NCBI GenBank assembly: GCA_030951065.1
Contig: JAUZQH010000175.1
Location: 1-5,697, forward strand
Direction: 5' to 3'
Length of the DNA stretch: 5,697 nt
From: Mariprofundus sp.
GTDB taxonomy: Bacteria; Pseudomonadota; Zetaproteobacteria; Mariprofundales; Mariprofundaceae
Shown: piece by piece, positions 5,539 through 5,697 of the stretch
Numbering within the stretch: position 1 is the first letter of the stretch
How the letters are laid out: every line of letters begins with the position of its first letter
Notes under the pieces: generated by a model
Databases searched by the model: none
What the model was told of the DNA's origin: nothing
Seen by the model: only the letters and a program-made list of their open reading frames with translations
Position numbers and translations under genes: made by a program

Positions 5539-5697
5539 TTATGCCGATGCCTTGCCAATCAGGCTGGCGACGCGATCAGATACTTTCGCACCCTGGTCAG
5601 TCCATGCTTTCACACGATCCAGATCCAGCTTAATCACTTCCGGTTCTGTGCAGGGGTCGTAATAGCCCAGCTTCTCGATGAATGCACCATCGCGGCG
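5539..5697 (-). CDS. rpsP: 30S ribosomal protein S16, C-terminal part
   Basis: The minus strand is open from the window edge to a TAA at 5541-5539, giving 52 residues. They include RRDGAFIEKLGYYDP near the visible beginning and EPEVIKLDLDRVKAWTDQGA after it, both characteristic of S16, where the Gly-Tyr-Tyr-Asp-Pro motif is highly conserved. S16 binds 16S rRNA early in assembly of the 30S body. The missing part is the N-terminal start, roughly 30 residues judging from the usual size of about 80-90. It is the first gene of the rpsP-rimM-trmD order seen in most proteobacteria. The promoter lies outside the window. Confidence 0.95.
   Translation of the reverse strand, partial: RRDGAFIEKLGYYDPCTEPEVIKLDLDRVKAWTDQGAKVSDRVASLIGKASA

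Overview
The window reads as an ordinary chromosomal segment of a Gram-negative, proteobacteria-like bacterium. Support comes from a TrkH tail followed by a PepA-type leucyl aminopeptidase, a GspE/PilB/MshE-family secretion or pilus ATPase, and the conserved gene order rpsP-rimM-trmD. Base composition looks moderate and even. I saw no rRNA, tRNA, CRISPR array, insertion sequence or phage gene. The lineage cannot be fixed from the sequence alone.

Layout. Positions 1-108 (+) are the last 35 codons of a TrkH-type potassium transporter. After 55 bases comes pepA (164-1675, +), complete and with all catalytic residues. A 162-base gap (1676-1837) then holds a short palindrome, a possible sigma-54 promoter and a possible 19-codon leader ORF whose stop overlaps the next start codon. 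The next gene (1838-4264, +) encodes an 808-residue traffic ATPase, the most interesting gene here. Facing it, on the minus strand, is the 3' part of a ribosomal protein and RNA-modification operon: rpsP (C-terminal part only, 5539-5697), rimM (4955-5503) and trmD (4314-4976). The two transcription units converge across 49 bases that carry terminator-like signals for both directions.

How the genes relate. TrkH and PepA are housekeeping genes that may be co-transcribed. The ATPase has an unusually long regulatory front end. It starts with a probable duplicated beta-rich segment and continues with six tandem 24-residue motifs, which pair into three units of the MshEN type, known in other ATPases as a cyclic-di-GMP receptor. 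A standard GspE/PilB motor follows. It has no pilus or secretion neighbours in view, so it is an orphan motor candidate whose assembly system must lie elsewhere. The rpsP-rimM-trmD cluster supplies ribosomal protein S16, a 30S maturation factor and the tRNA m1G37 methyltransferase. rplS, the usual last gene of this operon, is not downstream of trmD.

The main candidates for follow-up are the triple MshEN-like array with its N-terminal segment, the leader region upstream of the ATPase, the hairpin in front of rimM, and the shared terminator zone where trmD ends early.
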